Below are positions 1 to 8,591 of a stretch of DNA of 64,000 nucleotides, piece after piece. A program made the position numbers and the translations under genes. Source of the DNA: a bacterium (lineage in GTDB: Bacteria; Patescibacteriota; Microgenomatia; UBA1406; GWC2-37-13); assembly GCA_021833625.1 (NCBI GenBank), contig JAKBEU010000002.1, forward strand, positions 186,001-250,000. Reading direction: 5' to 3'. Within the stretch, counting starts at the first letter, position 1. Each line of letters begins with the position of its first letter. The notes beneath the pieces are model-generated. The model was not told where the DNA came from. It saw only the letters and a list, made by a program, of their open reading frames with translations, and made no database searches.

Positions 1-31
1 AGAGAAAGCTGGCGGAACTGTTTCAGTATGA
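1..31 (+). CDS. rplO: 50S ribosomal protein L15, C-terminal end only (partial)
   Basis: The frame starting at base 2 encodes EKAGGTVSV and stops with TGA at 29-31. This matches the usual glycine-rich end of L15, which precedes secY in the spc operon. The stop overlaps the secY start as ATGA, so the two are probably translationally coupled. Only about nine residues are visible, so the identification rests on that tail and the gene order. Confidence 0.7.
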   Translation, partial: EKAGGTVSV

Positions 32-1314
32 AAGAAATTGCCGACAAGATAAAATTATTTCTTCGTGATGAACAACTAAAAAAGAAGCTTTTTTTTACCT
101 TAGCTATTTTTCTTTTCTTCCGTATCTTTGCCTTCTTACCTGTTTCAGTTATTAATCTCGCCAAACTGAAAGTGCTATTTGCCCAGAGTCAGTTCCTTTC
201 ACTGCTTGACATCTTCTCCGGAGGCACGCTCATGAATTTTTCCATCATGGCACTCGGTCTTAATCCGTACATCAACGCCTCAATTATTCTTCAGCTTCTT
301 TCTGTTATATTCCCTCAGTTGGAACAGCTTTCAAAAGAGGGAGAGTATGGAAGATTTAAGATGAATCAATATACTCGCTTTCTGACGGTTCCATTAACCG
401 TTGTCCAATCGGTGGGTATATTTGTTCTTTTGAAAAATCAAAAAATTATCGGAACCTTGTCGCCTTTGGAATTTTTCTCATTCATTTTTACGCTTGTTGC
501 CGGCTCGTTTATCCTTATTTGGTTTGGTGAACTTATCTCTGAATTCGGACTAGGGAACGGTATTTCACTTATCATCTTTGCCGGAATTGTCGGTAGAATT
601 CCCGTTATTTTGGGAAGAACGGCCTCCACAGTGACACAGGAAACGGTCATCAACTTTATCGTCTTTCTCGTTGTTGCGGTTGTCGTTATTGCGGCAGTCG
701 TATTCATTAATGAAGCGGTCAGACGAATTCCGGTCTACTATGCAAAACGGATAAAAGGAAATAAAGTGTATCAGGGTGCAACAAACTATTTGCCCCTTAA
801 ACTTAACCAGGCAGGAGTCATCCCTATTATCTTTGCAGTATCGTTTGTTCTTTTTCCACAGCTGGCGGGAAACTTCCTTCAGTATTCAAAGCAGCCCGTT
901 ATAGCGGCAATTGCCCGTTTTCTTGTTTCGACATTTAAGCCGTCAGGCCTTGTATATAATCTGCTCTACTTTATCCTGGTTATCGGTTTTACGTTCTTCT
1001 ACACCATCATCGTATTCAGTCCGCAGAAAATTTCCGAGGAAATCCAAAAACAAGGCGGATTTATTCCCGGCATTCGTCCCGGTACCGCAACAAAACAGTA
1101 TCTGGAACAGGTGCTTTACAAAATAACGAGTGTTGGCGCTTTATTCCTTGGGCTCGTCGCCGTCATGCCTACTCTCATATCTACTCTCACCGGTATTTCC
1201 AGCTTGGTCATAGGAGGAACAAGTATTCTTATCGTCGTCTCGGTTATCTTGGAGTCTTTTAAGACGGTTGAAGCACAGCTCGTCATGAAGAGCTACGATA
1301 AGTTTTCAAACTGA
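28..1314 (+). CDS. secY: Preprotein translocase channel subunit SecY
   Basis: Forms the protein-conducting channel of the Sec translocon in the plasma membrane and works with SecA, encoded at 54234. The 428-residue protein has about ten hydrophobic segments. It carries the family signature LGLNPYINASIILQLL near residues 76-91 and the cytoplasmic loop with RRIPVYYAKR near 230-240, and its length is normal. The start is fixed by the ATGA overlap with rplO. It lies in the conserved rplO-secY-adk-map order, with rpmG inserted after it. Identification is very secure. Confidence 0.97.
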   Translation: MKEIADKIKLFLRDEQLKKKLFFTLAIFLFFRIFAFLPVSVINLAKLKVLFAQSQFLSLLDIFSGGTLMNFSIMALGLNPYINASIILQLLSVIFPQLEQLSKEGEYGRFKMNQYTRFLTVPLTVVQSVGIFVLLKNQKIIGTLSPLEFFSFIFTLVAGSFILIWFGELISEFGLGNGISLIIFAGIVGRIPVILGRTASTVTQETVINFIVFLVVAVVVIAAVVFINEAVRRIPVYYAKRIKGNKVYQGATNYLPLKLNQAGVIPIIFAVSFVLFPQLAGNFLQYSKQPVIAAIARFLVSTFKPSGLVYNLLYFILVIGFTFFYTIIVFSPQKISEEIQKQGGFIPGIRPGTATKQYLEQVLYKITSVGALFLGLVAVMPTLISTLTGISSLVIGGTSILIVVSVILESFKTVEAQLVMKSYDKFSN

Positions 1315-1373
1315 TAACAGAAAAACGGAACGATTTTTATCGTTGCATGACGTTATAAATATTATCAAAAAAT

Positions 1374-1547
1374 ATGGCAAAAAAAGGATCACGTGTTCTT
1401 CTCGGGCTCGTTTGTGAAGTATGTAACAAGCAAAACTACGTCACAGAAAAAAGCAAGATCAACACAACAGAACCGATAAAGCTGAAGAAGTATTGCAATC
1501 AGTGCAAGAAACAAACGCTCCACAAAGAGCGAAAAAAGTTAAGTTAA
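1374..1547 (+). CDS. rpmG: 50S ribosomal protein L33
   Basis: A 57-residue protein: MAKKGSRVLLGLVC, then EVC, a basic middle, LKKYCNQC and a KQTLHKERKK tail. The two CxxC pairs (CEVC and CNQC) form the zinc ribbon of the C+ type of L33, and LKKYC followed by HTLH-like residues is the family hallmark. It is a large-subunit protein near the E site. It lies between secY and adk, where spc operons usually have no rpmG. No Shine-Dalgarno site is visible in the AT-rich leader. Confidence 0.93.
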   Translation: MAKKGSRVLLGLVCEVCNKQNYVTEKSKINTTEPIKLKKYCNQCKKQTLHKERKKLS

Positions 1548-1568
1548 TTTTTTTACTTTTAACCTTTT

Positions 1569-2690
1569 ATGAAGTTTGTACTCATTGGTATACAAGGATC
1601 TGGAAAATCAACACAAGGGAATCTCCTTTCCAAAATGTTTAAAATTCCTTACCTTTCGACCGGTCACATATTTCGTGAAATCGCAAAAGAGAAAACGACC
1701 CTCGGGCGTTATATCAAAGAAACGATAAATTCGGGTGTTCTTGTCCCGGATGATAAGGCGATTGAAATTGCAAACGATTACCTTTCCCGTCCTGAGTATA
1801 AGAGAGGGTATATCCTTGATGGATTTCCCCGCACGATAAAACAGGTGGAAAAGTTCAAAAATAATGTCGATAAGGTTATTTATCTTAATATCTCCGACAA
1901 GGAGGCACTGTGGCGCCTTATCAATCGCGATCAAAAACGCGATGATGAAACTCTTCCTGCCATAAAAAAAAGAATCGAGATGTATCATACCTACACGGAC
2001 CCGGTCATCGAATACTACAGGGAAAAAGGAATGTTGCTTGATATTGACGCAACAAAATCAATTGAGCTGGTGAATAAACAGATTTTAGGAGAACTCGGAA
2101 AACAGTTCGTTGAGAACAAGATAATCGAGTGGAAGCCGAGAAAATCCATACTTGCGATAGTCGGTCTTCCGGGGGTCGGAAAAACAGAAGCAGGAGATTT
2201 TTTCAAGATGAAAAACCTTCCCGTCATATCATTCGGAAAAATAATCAACGATTATATTGACAAGGAAGGCCTTGCTCACACGGAAGAAGTCCATAAAAAA
2301 GTGCGGGAAGATCTCCGCGCAAAACACGGAAGGGAAGCCCTTGCCGTTATGAATAGGGAGAAAATACAAAGTGAACTGAAAAAAAGCCCGATAGTCGTCA
2401 TAGACGGTATGCGCTCATGGGAAGAGTATCTTTATCTGAAAAAAGAATTAAAACACGTGCGCGTTTTCATATTGGCGATTTTTGTCGATAAAAGCAAACG
2501 CAACCTACGTGCTTCAAAAAGGACGTACCGTTCACGGCTCTACGGAGAAGAACGGGACATCAATGAGCTTATCGGCACGAACATGGGGCCGACAATTGCC
2601 TATGCCGATTTCCTGATAAAGAACAACTTTTCAAAAAAAGAATTTTATGACAAGCTGGAAGCAGTCTATCGGGAGGTCTATTTTTCCTGA
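1569..2690 (+). CDS. adk: Adenylate kinase fused to a UPF0200-like nucleotide kinase domain
   Basis: 373 residues in two P-loop kinase domains. Residues 1-190 are adenylate kinase (ATP + AMP to 2 ADP): P-loop GIQGSGKST at 7-15, AMP-site YLSTGHIFR near 30, DGFPRT near 85, and a short LID with no zinc cysteines. Residues about 198-373 have a second P-loop (GLPGVGKT near 203), VVIDGMRSWEE near 280, a run of arginines and an IAYADFLIKN motif. These resemble the archaeal UPF0200 / dephospho-CoA-kinase-like family. That second assignment is from recalled motifs and is less certain than the first. The gene stands in the normal adk place before map, 6 bp away. Confidence 0.88.
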   Translation: MKFVLIGIQGSGKSTQGNLLSKMFKIPYLSTGHIFREIAKEKTTLGRYIKETINSGVLVPDDKAIEIANDYLSRPEYKRGYILDGFPRTIKQVEKFKNNVDKVIYLNISDKEALWRLINRDQKRDDETLPAIKKRIEMYHTYTDPVIEYYREKGMLLDIDATKSIELVNKQILGELGKQFVENKIIEWKPRKSILAIVGLPGVGKTEAGDFFKMKNLPVISFGKIINDYIDKEGLAHTEEVHKKVREDLRAKHGREALAVMNREKIQSELKKSPIVVIDGMRSWEEYLYLKKELKHVRVFILAIFVDKSKRNLRASKRTYRSRLYGEERDINELIGTNMGPTIAYADFLIKNNFSKKEFYDKLEAVYREVYFS

Positions 2691-2696
2691 AAGAGT

Positions 2697-3449
2697 ATGA
2701 TTATTTATAAAACCGACGAAGAGATACGGATAATGCAAGAATGCGGAGCCAAACTGAAGCGGGCAATGAAAAAGCTCCTCCCTTTGGCAAAAGTAGGGGT
2801 GACAACGAATTTTTTGGATAAGAAAGCAGAACAATTTATCCGTGAAGAAGGTGCAGAGCCGTCATTTTCGAAAGTTGAGGGGTATAAGTGGACCATTTGT
2901 CCCACGATAAATGAACAGATAGTACATACGCCCCCCAGCGAGAGGAAGCTTAAAAACGGAGATGTCCTTACCATTGATATTGGAGCATATTACAAAGGGT
3001 TTCATTCCGACCATTCCACGACATTTGTTGTCGGGGATAAAACGACACCGGAAATCGAAAGATTTCTGAAGGTGGGAAGAGACACTCTTGACAAGGCAAT
3101 AGGAAAGGCAGTCCTTGGCAATAGGATAGGAGATATATCCTTGGCAATTGAAAAAGGAGTTGAAGGCGCGGGATATTTTGTCATGGAACAGTTGACAGGC
3201 CACGGGGTGGGACGCGAGCTGCACGAGGACCCGTTTATCCCCGGATTTTTGAGTAAACCGATTGAAAAAACCATTAAATTGAAAAAAGGAATGGTTCTTG
3301 CCATCGAAGTAATATATTCGATGGGAACGAACGACATTGCATACGAAAAGGGCGGAGACTGGTCTATTGTAACGGATGATGGGAGTTTATCTGCTTGTTT
3401 TGAGCACACAATTGCCATTACCGATAAAAATACTCTAGTTTTAACGTGA
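2697..3449 (+). CDS. map: Type I methionine aminopeptidase
   Basis: Removes the initiator methionine from nascent proteins. The 250-residue pita-bread enzyme has all expected ligands: His77 (IVHTPP), metal ligands Asp94 (TIDIG) and Asp105 (FHSDHSTTF), His169 in [10 protein letters not shown], Glu204 (AIEV) and Glu236 (FEHT). There is no N-terminal zinc finger, as in the short bacterial form. It follows adk by 6 bp. Its last codons hold a probable internal promoter for infA. The TGA stop at 3447-3449 supports the standard genetic code. Confidence 0.95.
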   Translation: MIIYKTDEEIRIMQECGAKLKRAMKKLLPLAKVGVTTNFLDKKAEQFIREEGAEPSFSKVEGYKWTICPTINEQIVHTPPSERKLKNGDVLTIDIGAYYKGFHSDHSTTFVVGDKTTPEIERFLKVGRDTLDKAIGKAVLGNRIGDISLAIEKGVEGAGYFVMEQLTGHGVGRELHEDPFIPGFLSKPIEKTIKLKKGMVLAIEVIYSMGTNDIAYEKGGDWSIVTDDGSLSACFEHTIAITDKNTLVLT

Positions 3450-3457
3450 ATTTATGT

Positions 3458-3463
3458 TACAAT
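3458..3463 (+). promoter_or_regulatory. Extended -10 element for infA
   Basis: TACAAT with an upstream TG one base away (TGTTACAAT), just after the map stop codon and ending 9 nt before the infA ATG at 3473. The expected transcript leader is only about 2-3 nt. The same extended -10 occurs ahead of serS and the second M20 peptidase. Confidence 0.5.
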
Positions 3464-3472
3464 ATACTTTCT

Positions 3473-3694
3473 ATGAAGGTAGACAGTAATGTCCTTGTTT
3501 TGGAAGGAGAAGTTGTTGAAAACCTTCCAAACACGTTGTTTCGAGTTAAGGTGGCTGACGCGGATAAGCTGGTTCTGTGTTATTTGTCTGGAAAGATGAG
3601 AAAAAACTATATTAAGATCTTGCCAGGCGACAGAGTCAGATTCGAGTTAACAAAATACGATATGGAGCGAGGCAGGATTACTTATAGAGTTTAA
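3473..3694 (+). CDS. infA: Translation initiation factor IF-1
   Basis: A 73-residue OB-fold protein that binds the ribosomal A site during initiation. [21 protein letters not shown], then [19 protein letters not shown] and a YRV end match IF-1 throughout. An upstream in-frame ATG at 3446 would add nine residues not found in the family, and the -10 box at 3458 would fall inside that extension. I therefore take 3473 as the start. It is followed 4 bp later by rpmJ, the usual order. Confidence 0.94.
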   Translation: MKVDSNVLVLEGEVVENLPNTLFRVKVADADKLVLCYLSGKMRKNYIKILPGDRVRFELTKYDMERGRITYRV

Positions 3695-3698
3695 CACT

Positions 3699-3812
3699 AT
3701 GAATATACAGTCATCTATCAAAAAAAGGTGTGCAAAATGCAAGATGGTAAAAAGAAAGGGAATGTTATATGTTACCTGTACAAACCCGAAGCACAAGCAA
3801 AGACAAGGGTAA
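3699..3812 (+). CDS. rpmJ: 50S ribosomal protein L36
   Basis: A 37-residue protein beginning [15 protein letters not shown] and ending NPKHKQRQG. Ligands CAKC, Cys27 and His32 form the CCCH zinc site of L36. The length is exactly typical. It sits between infA and rpsM as in most bacteria. Confidence 0.95.
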   Translation: MNIQSSIKKRCAKCKMVKRKGMLYVTCTNPKHKQRQG

Positions 3813-3846
3813 TGGTTTATTACTAATTTAATTTAATATTTGTTAT

Positions 3847-4290
3847 ATGGTTCGTTTATTTGGCATCATCATTCCCGACAAAGACAAGGTTTCCTACGGT
3901 GTTACAAGATTGTATGGAATAGGGAGAACAAACGGATTAGATGTGCTTAAAAAAGCAAATATTGACTTAAAGAAGAGAATGAAAGACCTGTCAGAAGAAG
4001 AGCTCAAAAGAATTACGGAAGTGATTGAAAAAGAACATAAAGTAGAAGGAGATTTGCGGGAAGAGGTCAGTGAAAACGTAAAAAGATTAAAAGAGATAAT
4101 TTCCTACCGCGGTCTGCGCCACATGCACGGATTGCCGGTACACGGACAACGTACAAAATCGAACGCACGCACAAAGAAGGGAAAGAGAAAGACAGTCGGA
4201 GCATTAAAGAAGGAAGCATGGGCAAAGATGGAGCAGGGCAAAACCGGAGCACCAGCAGCACCGGCACCAGCAGCAAAGGCAGCAAAATAA
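3847..4290 (+). CDS. rpsM: 30S ribosomal protein S13
   Basis: S13 lies in the head of the small subunit and contacts the P-site tRNA and bridge B1. The 147-residue protein has the helix-two-turn-helix region (YGIGRTNGLDVLKKANID), the RGLRHMHGLPVHGQRTKSNART signature region near residues 92-112, and a basic KKGKRKTVG segment. The tail after about residue 120 is longer than usual and ends in Ala/Pro repeats (APAAPAPAAKAAK). The leader is A/T-rich with no Shine-Dalgarno site. Confidence 0.96.
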   Translation: MVRLFGIIIPDKDKVSYGVTRLYGIGRTNGLDVLKKANIDLKKRMKDLSEEELKRITEVIEKEHKVEGDLREEVSENVKRLKEIISYRGLRHMHGLPVHGQRTKSNARTKKGKRKTVGALKKEAWAKMEQGKTGAPAAPAPAAKAAK

Positions 4291-4304
4291 ATTATTAACA
4301 GATT

Positions 4305-4688
4305 ATGAATACACCACAAAGAAAATCAAAAAACAAAATAGTTGAAAGCGGAAAAATATTTATCACCGCAACATTCAACAACACGCTCGTTTCCGTGAGT
4401 GATGAAAAGGGTGCTGTTCTTACCACAGGTTCAAGCGGTATGCACGGATTTTCCGGAGCACGAAAATCAACTCCTTACGCCGCAACAGTAACAACAGAAG
4501 CAGTCCTGAAAAAAGTTTCAAACGACAACGGATTCAGGAAGGCAGTCGTTTTCGTTAAAGGAATCGGTCCAGGACGAGAAGCAGCGCTTCGCGCAATTAA
4601 GTCTTCTTCGGTAGATATTGACACAATAATTGATGTTACCCCAGTTCCACACAATGGCGTTCGGCCTCCGAAAGTCCGACGTGTGTAA
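4305..4688 (+). CDS. rpsK: 30S ribosomal protein S11
   Basis: Platform protein of the small subunit. The 127-residue sequence contains the diagnostic FITATFNNTLVSVSDEKG near residue 20, the GFSGARKSTPYAA stretch, the KGIGPGREAALRA loop and the C-terminal DVTPVPHNGVRPPKVRRV block. Length and motifs are typical. It lies 14 bp after rpsM and upstream of rpsD and rpoA, the conserved alpha-operon order. Confidence 0.97.
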   Translation: MNTPQRKSKNKIVESGKIFITATFNNTLVSVSDEKGAVLTTGSSGMHGFSGARKSTPYAATVTTEAVLKKVSNDNGFRKAVVFVKGIGPGREAALRAIKSSSVDIDTIIDVTPVPHNGVRPPKVRRV

Positions 4689-4724
4689 TGAGGGAGATTT
4701 TATTATGATTTTTATATTTGTTTT

Positions 4725-5345
4725 ATGAGATATACGGGTCCGAAGAATAGAATAGCACGAAGAGAGGGAATAGATCTTGGTTTGAAAACTCCGGGATCAA
4801 AGTCTCATACTCGTCTGATGAAGAAGATTGCCGTTCCCCCAGGCCAGCACGGAATAAACAAAAGAAAAAAGGTATCAGAACGCGGACATCAAATAAGAGA
4901 AACTCAAAAATTACGTTTCATGTTTGGCCTTTCCGCTAAACAATTGAAAAATTACTTTGCCAAAGCTGTTGCAACAAAAGGGAATACCGCATTATTTCTT
5001 TCCATTCTTCTTGAAAGCAGACTTGATAACGTCATTTATCGCCTAGGTCTTGCCCCGACCCGTGCAGCTGCACGCCAGTTCATTTCACACGGACACATAA
5101 GCGTAGACGGAAAGAGATTAAATGTTCCTTCCTATCAACTAAAGCCAGGACAGGTCGTTACTTTTGTATCGGAAAAGATGCAAAAAACACCTGTCGTTCA
5201 AAAAACACTGGAAACGAAAGATCTCATAATGCCACAATGGCTTGAAAAACAGGCAACAGTCGGAAAATTACTTGAAAAACCAAGTGAAAGCATCCTGAAA
5301 GAGCAAATAGATTTACGACTTGTTATCGAATATTTTTCACGATAA
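4725..5345 (+). CDS. rpsD: 30S ribosomal protein S4
   Basis: Primary 16S rRNA-binding assembly protein. The 206-residue protein begins MRYTGPKNRIARREG, has the N-terminal region without zinc cysteines, and a complete S4 RNA-binding domain (ESRLDNVIYRLGLAPTR through GHISVDGKRLNVPSYQL, about residues 95-145). In many bacteria S4 represses the alpha operon. No obvious operator fold is seen here. It lies between rpsK and rpoA as usual. Confidence 0.97.
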   Translation: MRYTGPKNRIARREGIDLGLKTPGSKSHTRLMKKIAVPPGQHGINKRKKVSERGHQIRETQKLRFMFGLSAKQLKNYFAKAVATKGNTALFLSILLESRLDNVIYRLGLAPTRAAARQFISHGHISVDGKRLNVPSYQLKPGQVVTFVSEKMQKTPVVQKTLETKDLIMPQWLEKQATVGKLLEKPSESILKEQIDLRLVIEYFSR

Positions 5346-5375
5346 CCATTATTATTTTTTAGTTGTACATTAGTT

Positions 5376-6305
5376 ATGATAACACCACAATTTCTCACAA
5401 AAATAGTTGAAAACTCGGAGTCTTTCGGTACTTTTTCATTTGAACCGTTGGTTCAAAGTTTTGGAGAAAGTATGGGAAATGCTCTCCGCAGAACACTTCT
5501 TTCCTCACTTGAGGGGACAGCCATCGTTGCCGTCAAAATAGAAGGGGTCTCTCACCTTTTTAGTACGCTCAAAGGAGTAAAAGAAACGGCTCTTGAAATA
5601 ACATTGAATCTTAAACAGGTTAAATTTAAGAAAGGTGCAGAAGGAGTACATACGCTTACACTGAATAAAAAAGGAGTAGGAAAGGTATTCGCAAAAGATT
5701 TGGAAGGTGATTTGGAAGTCATCAACGGAGATCTTTATCTTGGAGAAATCACAACAGAAAAAGGAAAAATCGAACTTGAAGTCATGGCCGAGTCCGGATT
5801 TGGCTACGTGTTAGCCGAAGAACAACCTGAGCGCGAATTTGGATTTATTTCCATCGATTCCGCTTACTCACCGGTGAAGAAAGTAATTTACAAGGTAGAG
5901 GAAGCCCGTGTCGGTAGAAAATCAAATTCCGACAGACTTATTCTCAACATCTGGACAGACGGAAGCATTACTCCTGAAGAAGCCCTTAAACAGGCCTCAG
6001 ACCTTCTCTCAAAACAATTTGCTCACGTATTCGTGCAGAACGACGTACAAAAAACAATGTCAGAGAGTGCGGTACAGGAGACAATAAATGCAGAGGCACA
6101 GGACAAAAAATTCAAAGATTTGATTATTGATGAGCTCAATCTTCCGTCCCGAGTCGTGAACGCGCTTTTGAGAGAGAACATTGAGACAGTTGCAGACCTT
6201 ATCAAAATCGGAGAAGAAAAACTCGTCTCATACAAAGGATTGGGAAGAAAATCCATCGACTTGATAAAAGACGAATTAAAAAAATTAGGATTTGAATGGA
6301 AATAA
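5376..6305 (+). CDS. rpoA: DNA-directed RNA polymerase alpha subunit
   Basis: 309 residues: N-terminal assembly domain with GNALRRTLLSSLEGTA near residue 35, the insert domain, then a linker from about 225 and a C-terminal domain from about 245. The C-terminal domain has LNLPSRVVNALLRENIETVADL and GLGRKSIDLIKDELKKLGF helix-hairpin-helix motifs, which contact UP-element DNA and activators. The length is near the usual 310-330. A functional alpha-CTD is worth noting because several promoters here have A/T-rich upstream DNA. It ends 1 bp before rplQ (TAA T ATG). Confidence 0.97.
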   Translation: MITPQFLTKIVENSESFGTFSFEPLVQSFGESMGNALRRTLLSSLEGTAIVAVKIEGVSHLFSTLKGVKETALEITLNLKQVKFKKGAEGVHTLTLNKKGVGKVFAKDLEGDLEVINGDLYLGEITTEKGKIELEVMAESGFGYVLAEEQPEREFGFISIDSAYSPVKKVIYKVEEARVGRKSNSDRLILNIWTDGSITPEEALKQASDLLSKQFAHVFVQNDVQKTMSESAVQETINAEAQDKKFKDLIIDELNLPSRVVNALLRENIETVADLIKIGEEKLVSYKGLGRKSIDLIKDELKKLGFEWK

Positions 6306-6306
6306 T

Positions 6307-6750
6307 ATGAAGCATCGCGTTGCAAAAAGAAAATTCGGATTCGGATATGATGCAAACAAGATGTTGCTCCGTCAGCTGTGTCGCAATTTTTTTCTTGAAC
6401 AGACGCTGACGACAACAAAACAAAAAGCAAAAGCAGCACAGATAGCAGTCGAGAAACTTGTTTCAAAGTCAAAGGTAAAAACAGAAGCAAACAAAAACTT
6501 TATCCTCAAATTTTTCGGAGAACCAGCACTCGTTGACAGATTGTTTGACACTGTCGGACCTGCACTTGCAAAAATTGAAGGGGGATACACACGCCTTACT
6601 CTTAGTGCACAGCGTCAGTCGGACGGAGCTATGATGGCACGATTGTCTTGGGCACACCCGGTTGTTGCAGAAAAGAAAAAGGTTGAAAAGAAAACAGAAA
6701 AAGAAGTTGAAAAGACAGAAGAACCAAAATTAGTGGAAGAAAAAAAATAA
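6307..6750 (+). CDS. rplQ: 50S ribosomal protein L17
   Basis: 147 residues. MKHRVAKRKFGFGYDANKMLL is the L17 start, and the TRLTLSAQRQSDGAMMARLSW segment closes the core near residue 118. The rest is a Lys/Glu-rich tail (EKKKVEKKTEKEVEKTEE) beyond the usual end of the fold. An in-frame ATG at 6292 would overlap rpoA and add MNGNN. The homologous start and the TAA-T-ATG junction favour 6307. Confidence 0.95.
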   Translation: MKHRVAKRKFGFGYDANKMLLRQLCRNFFLEQTLTTTKQKAKAAQIAVEKLVSKSKVKTEANKNFILKFFGEPALVDRLFDTVGPALAKIEGGYTRLTLSAQRQSDGAMMARLSWAHPVVAEKKKVEKKTEKEVEKTEEPKLVEEKK

Positions 6751-6768
6751 AAATTTAACTTGATATAA

Positions 6769-7206
6769 ATGACTCAATTAACAAAGGTAACAAAACCAAT
6801 TTCCGCAACCGAGATAAAAAGAGAATGGCATCTTATTGACGTAAAAGGAAAAGTAATCGGACGTGTTTTGACTCAGATCTCAACACTTCTTCAGGGAAAA
6901 AACAAGAGTAACTATTCTGCCAACATTGACATGGGAGACTATGTCGTTGTTATCAACGCGGGACTTTTGAGGTTTACCGGAAATAAAATGAAGACAAAAG
7001 TATATGATTCATTCTCTGGGTTTCCTGGAGGCTTGAAAAAAGAAACAGCCGGCGAGCTTTTGAGAAAGAACCCGACTCGTATCGTCATCAATGGAGCAAG
7101 CGGAATGTTACCGAAAAATAAATTGCGAGACAAAAGAATTGCCCGTTTGTTTGTTTTTGCAGATGATAAACACACATACGCGGCAGAGCTCGGATTAAAA
7201 GCCTAA
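6769..7206 (+). CDS. rplM: 50S ribosomal protein L13
   Basis: 145 residues. WHLIDVKGKVIGRVLTQIS near the start, GDYVVVINAGLLRFTGNKM and a GMLPKNKLRDKRIARLFVF block are the conserved L13 features. It is an early assembly protein of the large subunit. It pairs with rpsI downstream (20 bp), the usual L13-S9 operon attached here to the alpha operon. Confidence 0.97.
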   Translation: MTQLTKVTKPISATEIKREWHLIDVKGKVIGRVLTQISTLLQGKNKSNYSANIDMGDYVVVINAGLLRFTGNKMKTKVYDSFSGFPGGLKKETAGELLRKNPTRIVINGASGMLPKNKLRDKRIARLFVFADDKHTYAAELGLKA

Positions 7207-7226
7207 TTACTATTTTTATTGTATCT

Positions 7227-7682
7227 ATGCCAAAAAAATCTAAGGATATAAAATTTTACGAAGGAGTCGGAAGAAGAAAAACGTCAGTTGCCGTTGTGCG
7301 TTTATATATCCCGGGCAAAGATAAAATGGCAGTCGTCGGAGAACAGAAAATAAAAGAAGGTGAAATGTGGGTAAACGGAAAGAAGATTGAAGAAACGTTC
7401 CCCTCCTTATATCAAAAAGTACAGTATTTGAAACCGTTGAAACTCACAAAAGCAGATGACAGATTTTGTGTCTCCATCCAAGTAAACGGAGGAGGAGTCA
7501 ATGGTCAGTTGGACGCAGTGGTACACGGACTTTCCCGAGCGGTTGAAAAAACCGATAAAGAAGTCGTGCGCTCCATTCTTAAGAAAGACCTCTTTTTCAA
7601 ACGAGACCCGCGTGCAAGACAAAGACGCATGGTGGGAACAGGCGGAAAGTCACGAAGAGCGAAGCAATCTCCAAAGCGATAA
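7227..7682 (+). CDS. rpsI: 30S ribosomal protein S9
   Basis: 151 residues. YEGVGRRKTSVAVVRLY at the N-terminus, NGGGVNGQLDAVVHGLSRAV in the middle and the basic tail DPRARQRRMVGTGGKSRRAKQSPKR, which ends in the conserved K-R that reaches the P-site tRNA. It is the last gene of the ribosomal block. A separate -10 box follows for the glycosyltransferase genes. Confidence 0.97.
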   Translation: MPKKSKDIKFYEGVGRRKTSVAVVRLYIPGKDKMAVVGEQKIKEGEMWVNGKKIEETFPSLYQKVQYLKPLKLTKADDRFCVSIQVNGGGVNGQLDAVVHGLSRAVEKTDKEVVRSILKKDLFFKRDPRARQRRMVGTGGKSRRAKQSPKR

Positions 7683-7692
7683 CGAAATATTG

Positions 7693-7698
7693 TATCAT
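7693..7698 (+). promoter_or_regulatory. Putative -10 element for the surface polysaccharide block
   Basis: TATCAT in the 24-bp gap after rpsI, ending 8 nt before the ATG at 7707. The spacing fits the nearly leaderless promoter layout seen across the window. No convincing -35 box was found. Confidence 0.4.
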
Positions 7699-7706
7699 TA
7701 TCACAT

Positions 7707-8591
7707 ATGAAAGATCTTTCCGTTATTATCGTCTCTTATAATACAAAAGACCTGACATTTAAGTGTATTTCGAAACTTCAAACAGCCCTGAGGAAGGGAA
7801 AACTTTCCTGGGAAATAATCGTTGCGGATAATAACTCGACAGACGGGACGCAAGAAGAGCTCAAGAGAATTTCCGATAATAAAGAAATAAAATCCATCCT
7901 TAATAAAGACAATAAGGGATATGGAAAAGCCAACAATCAAGGGCTTGCTGTTGCTGAGGGAAGATATATTCTTTATTTGAATTCTGATGTATTGGTTCCT
8001 GAAGAAGCGTTCTTCGACGTTTTGGTTACCGACATGGATAAGCACCCGCTCCAGGGGGCACTCACCGTCCGCGTCCAGTTCCCGACCGGTTCAATCGATC
8101 CCGCCTCACACCGTGGATTTCCGACCGTTTGGCGCTCATTTTGTTATTTCAGCAAGCTTGAGTTTCTCACAAAAAATATTCCGTTTTTAAACAGAATGTT
8201 TGGCGGGTATCATCTCACCCATTTGCCGCTTAATAAAAAGCATGAAATCGATGCTCCGACAGGCGCATTTTTTCTTGCGCGAAAAGAAATACTTTCTACA
8301 CTTCACGGATTTGACGAAGATTTTTTTATGTACGGAGAAGACCTTGACCTGGCTTTACGGATAAAAAGAATGGGGTACTCAATTGTGTATGACCCACAAT
8401 TTACCGTCCTCCATCTTAAATATCAGAGCGGAATAAAAAAGAAAAATAATACGAAAGTCCGATCTAAAACAAAGGGATATTTCTATGATGCAATGGCGAT
8501 TTTTTACAAAAAGCATTACGAAAAATTGTACCCCGGTTGGATTTCGGCATTAGTCTACGCAGCAATTGCAAGAAAAAAAGCAGCCGTATGA
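7707..8591 (+). CDS. Family 2 glycosyltransferase
   Basis: 294 residues with a GT-A fold: LSVIIVSYNTKDLT at the start, IIVADNNSTDGTQEEL near residue 38, and YLNSDV near 93, giving the metal-binding DxD-like position. These are followed by APTGAFFLARKE and FDEDFFMYGEDLDLALRIK, the acceptor-side ED motif of rhamnosyl/mannosyl-type GT2 enzymes. The substrate cannot be told. It probably adds a sugar to a lipid-linked surface glycan at the cytoplasmic face. Its stop overlaps the next start as ATGA. Confidence 0.88.
   Translation: MKDLSVIIVSYNTKDLTFKCISKLQTALRKGKLSWEIIVADNNSTDGTQEELKRISDNKEIKSILNKDNKGYGKANNQGLAVAEGRYILYLNSDVLVPEEAFFDVLVTDMDKHPLQGALTVRVQFPTGSIDPASHRGFPTVWRSFCYFSKLEFLTKNIPFLNRMFGGYHLTHLPLNKKHEIDAPTGAFFLARKEILSTLHGFDEDFFMYGEDLDLALRIKRMGYSIVYDPQFTVLHLKYQSGIKKKNNTKVRSKTKGYFYDAMAIFYKKHYEKLYPGWISALVYAAIARKKAAV

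Noticed and set aside
3446-3472. Upstream ATG for infA
   Set aside because: The added nine residues are not in IF-1 and overlap the -10 box.
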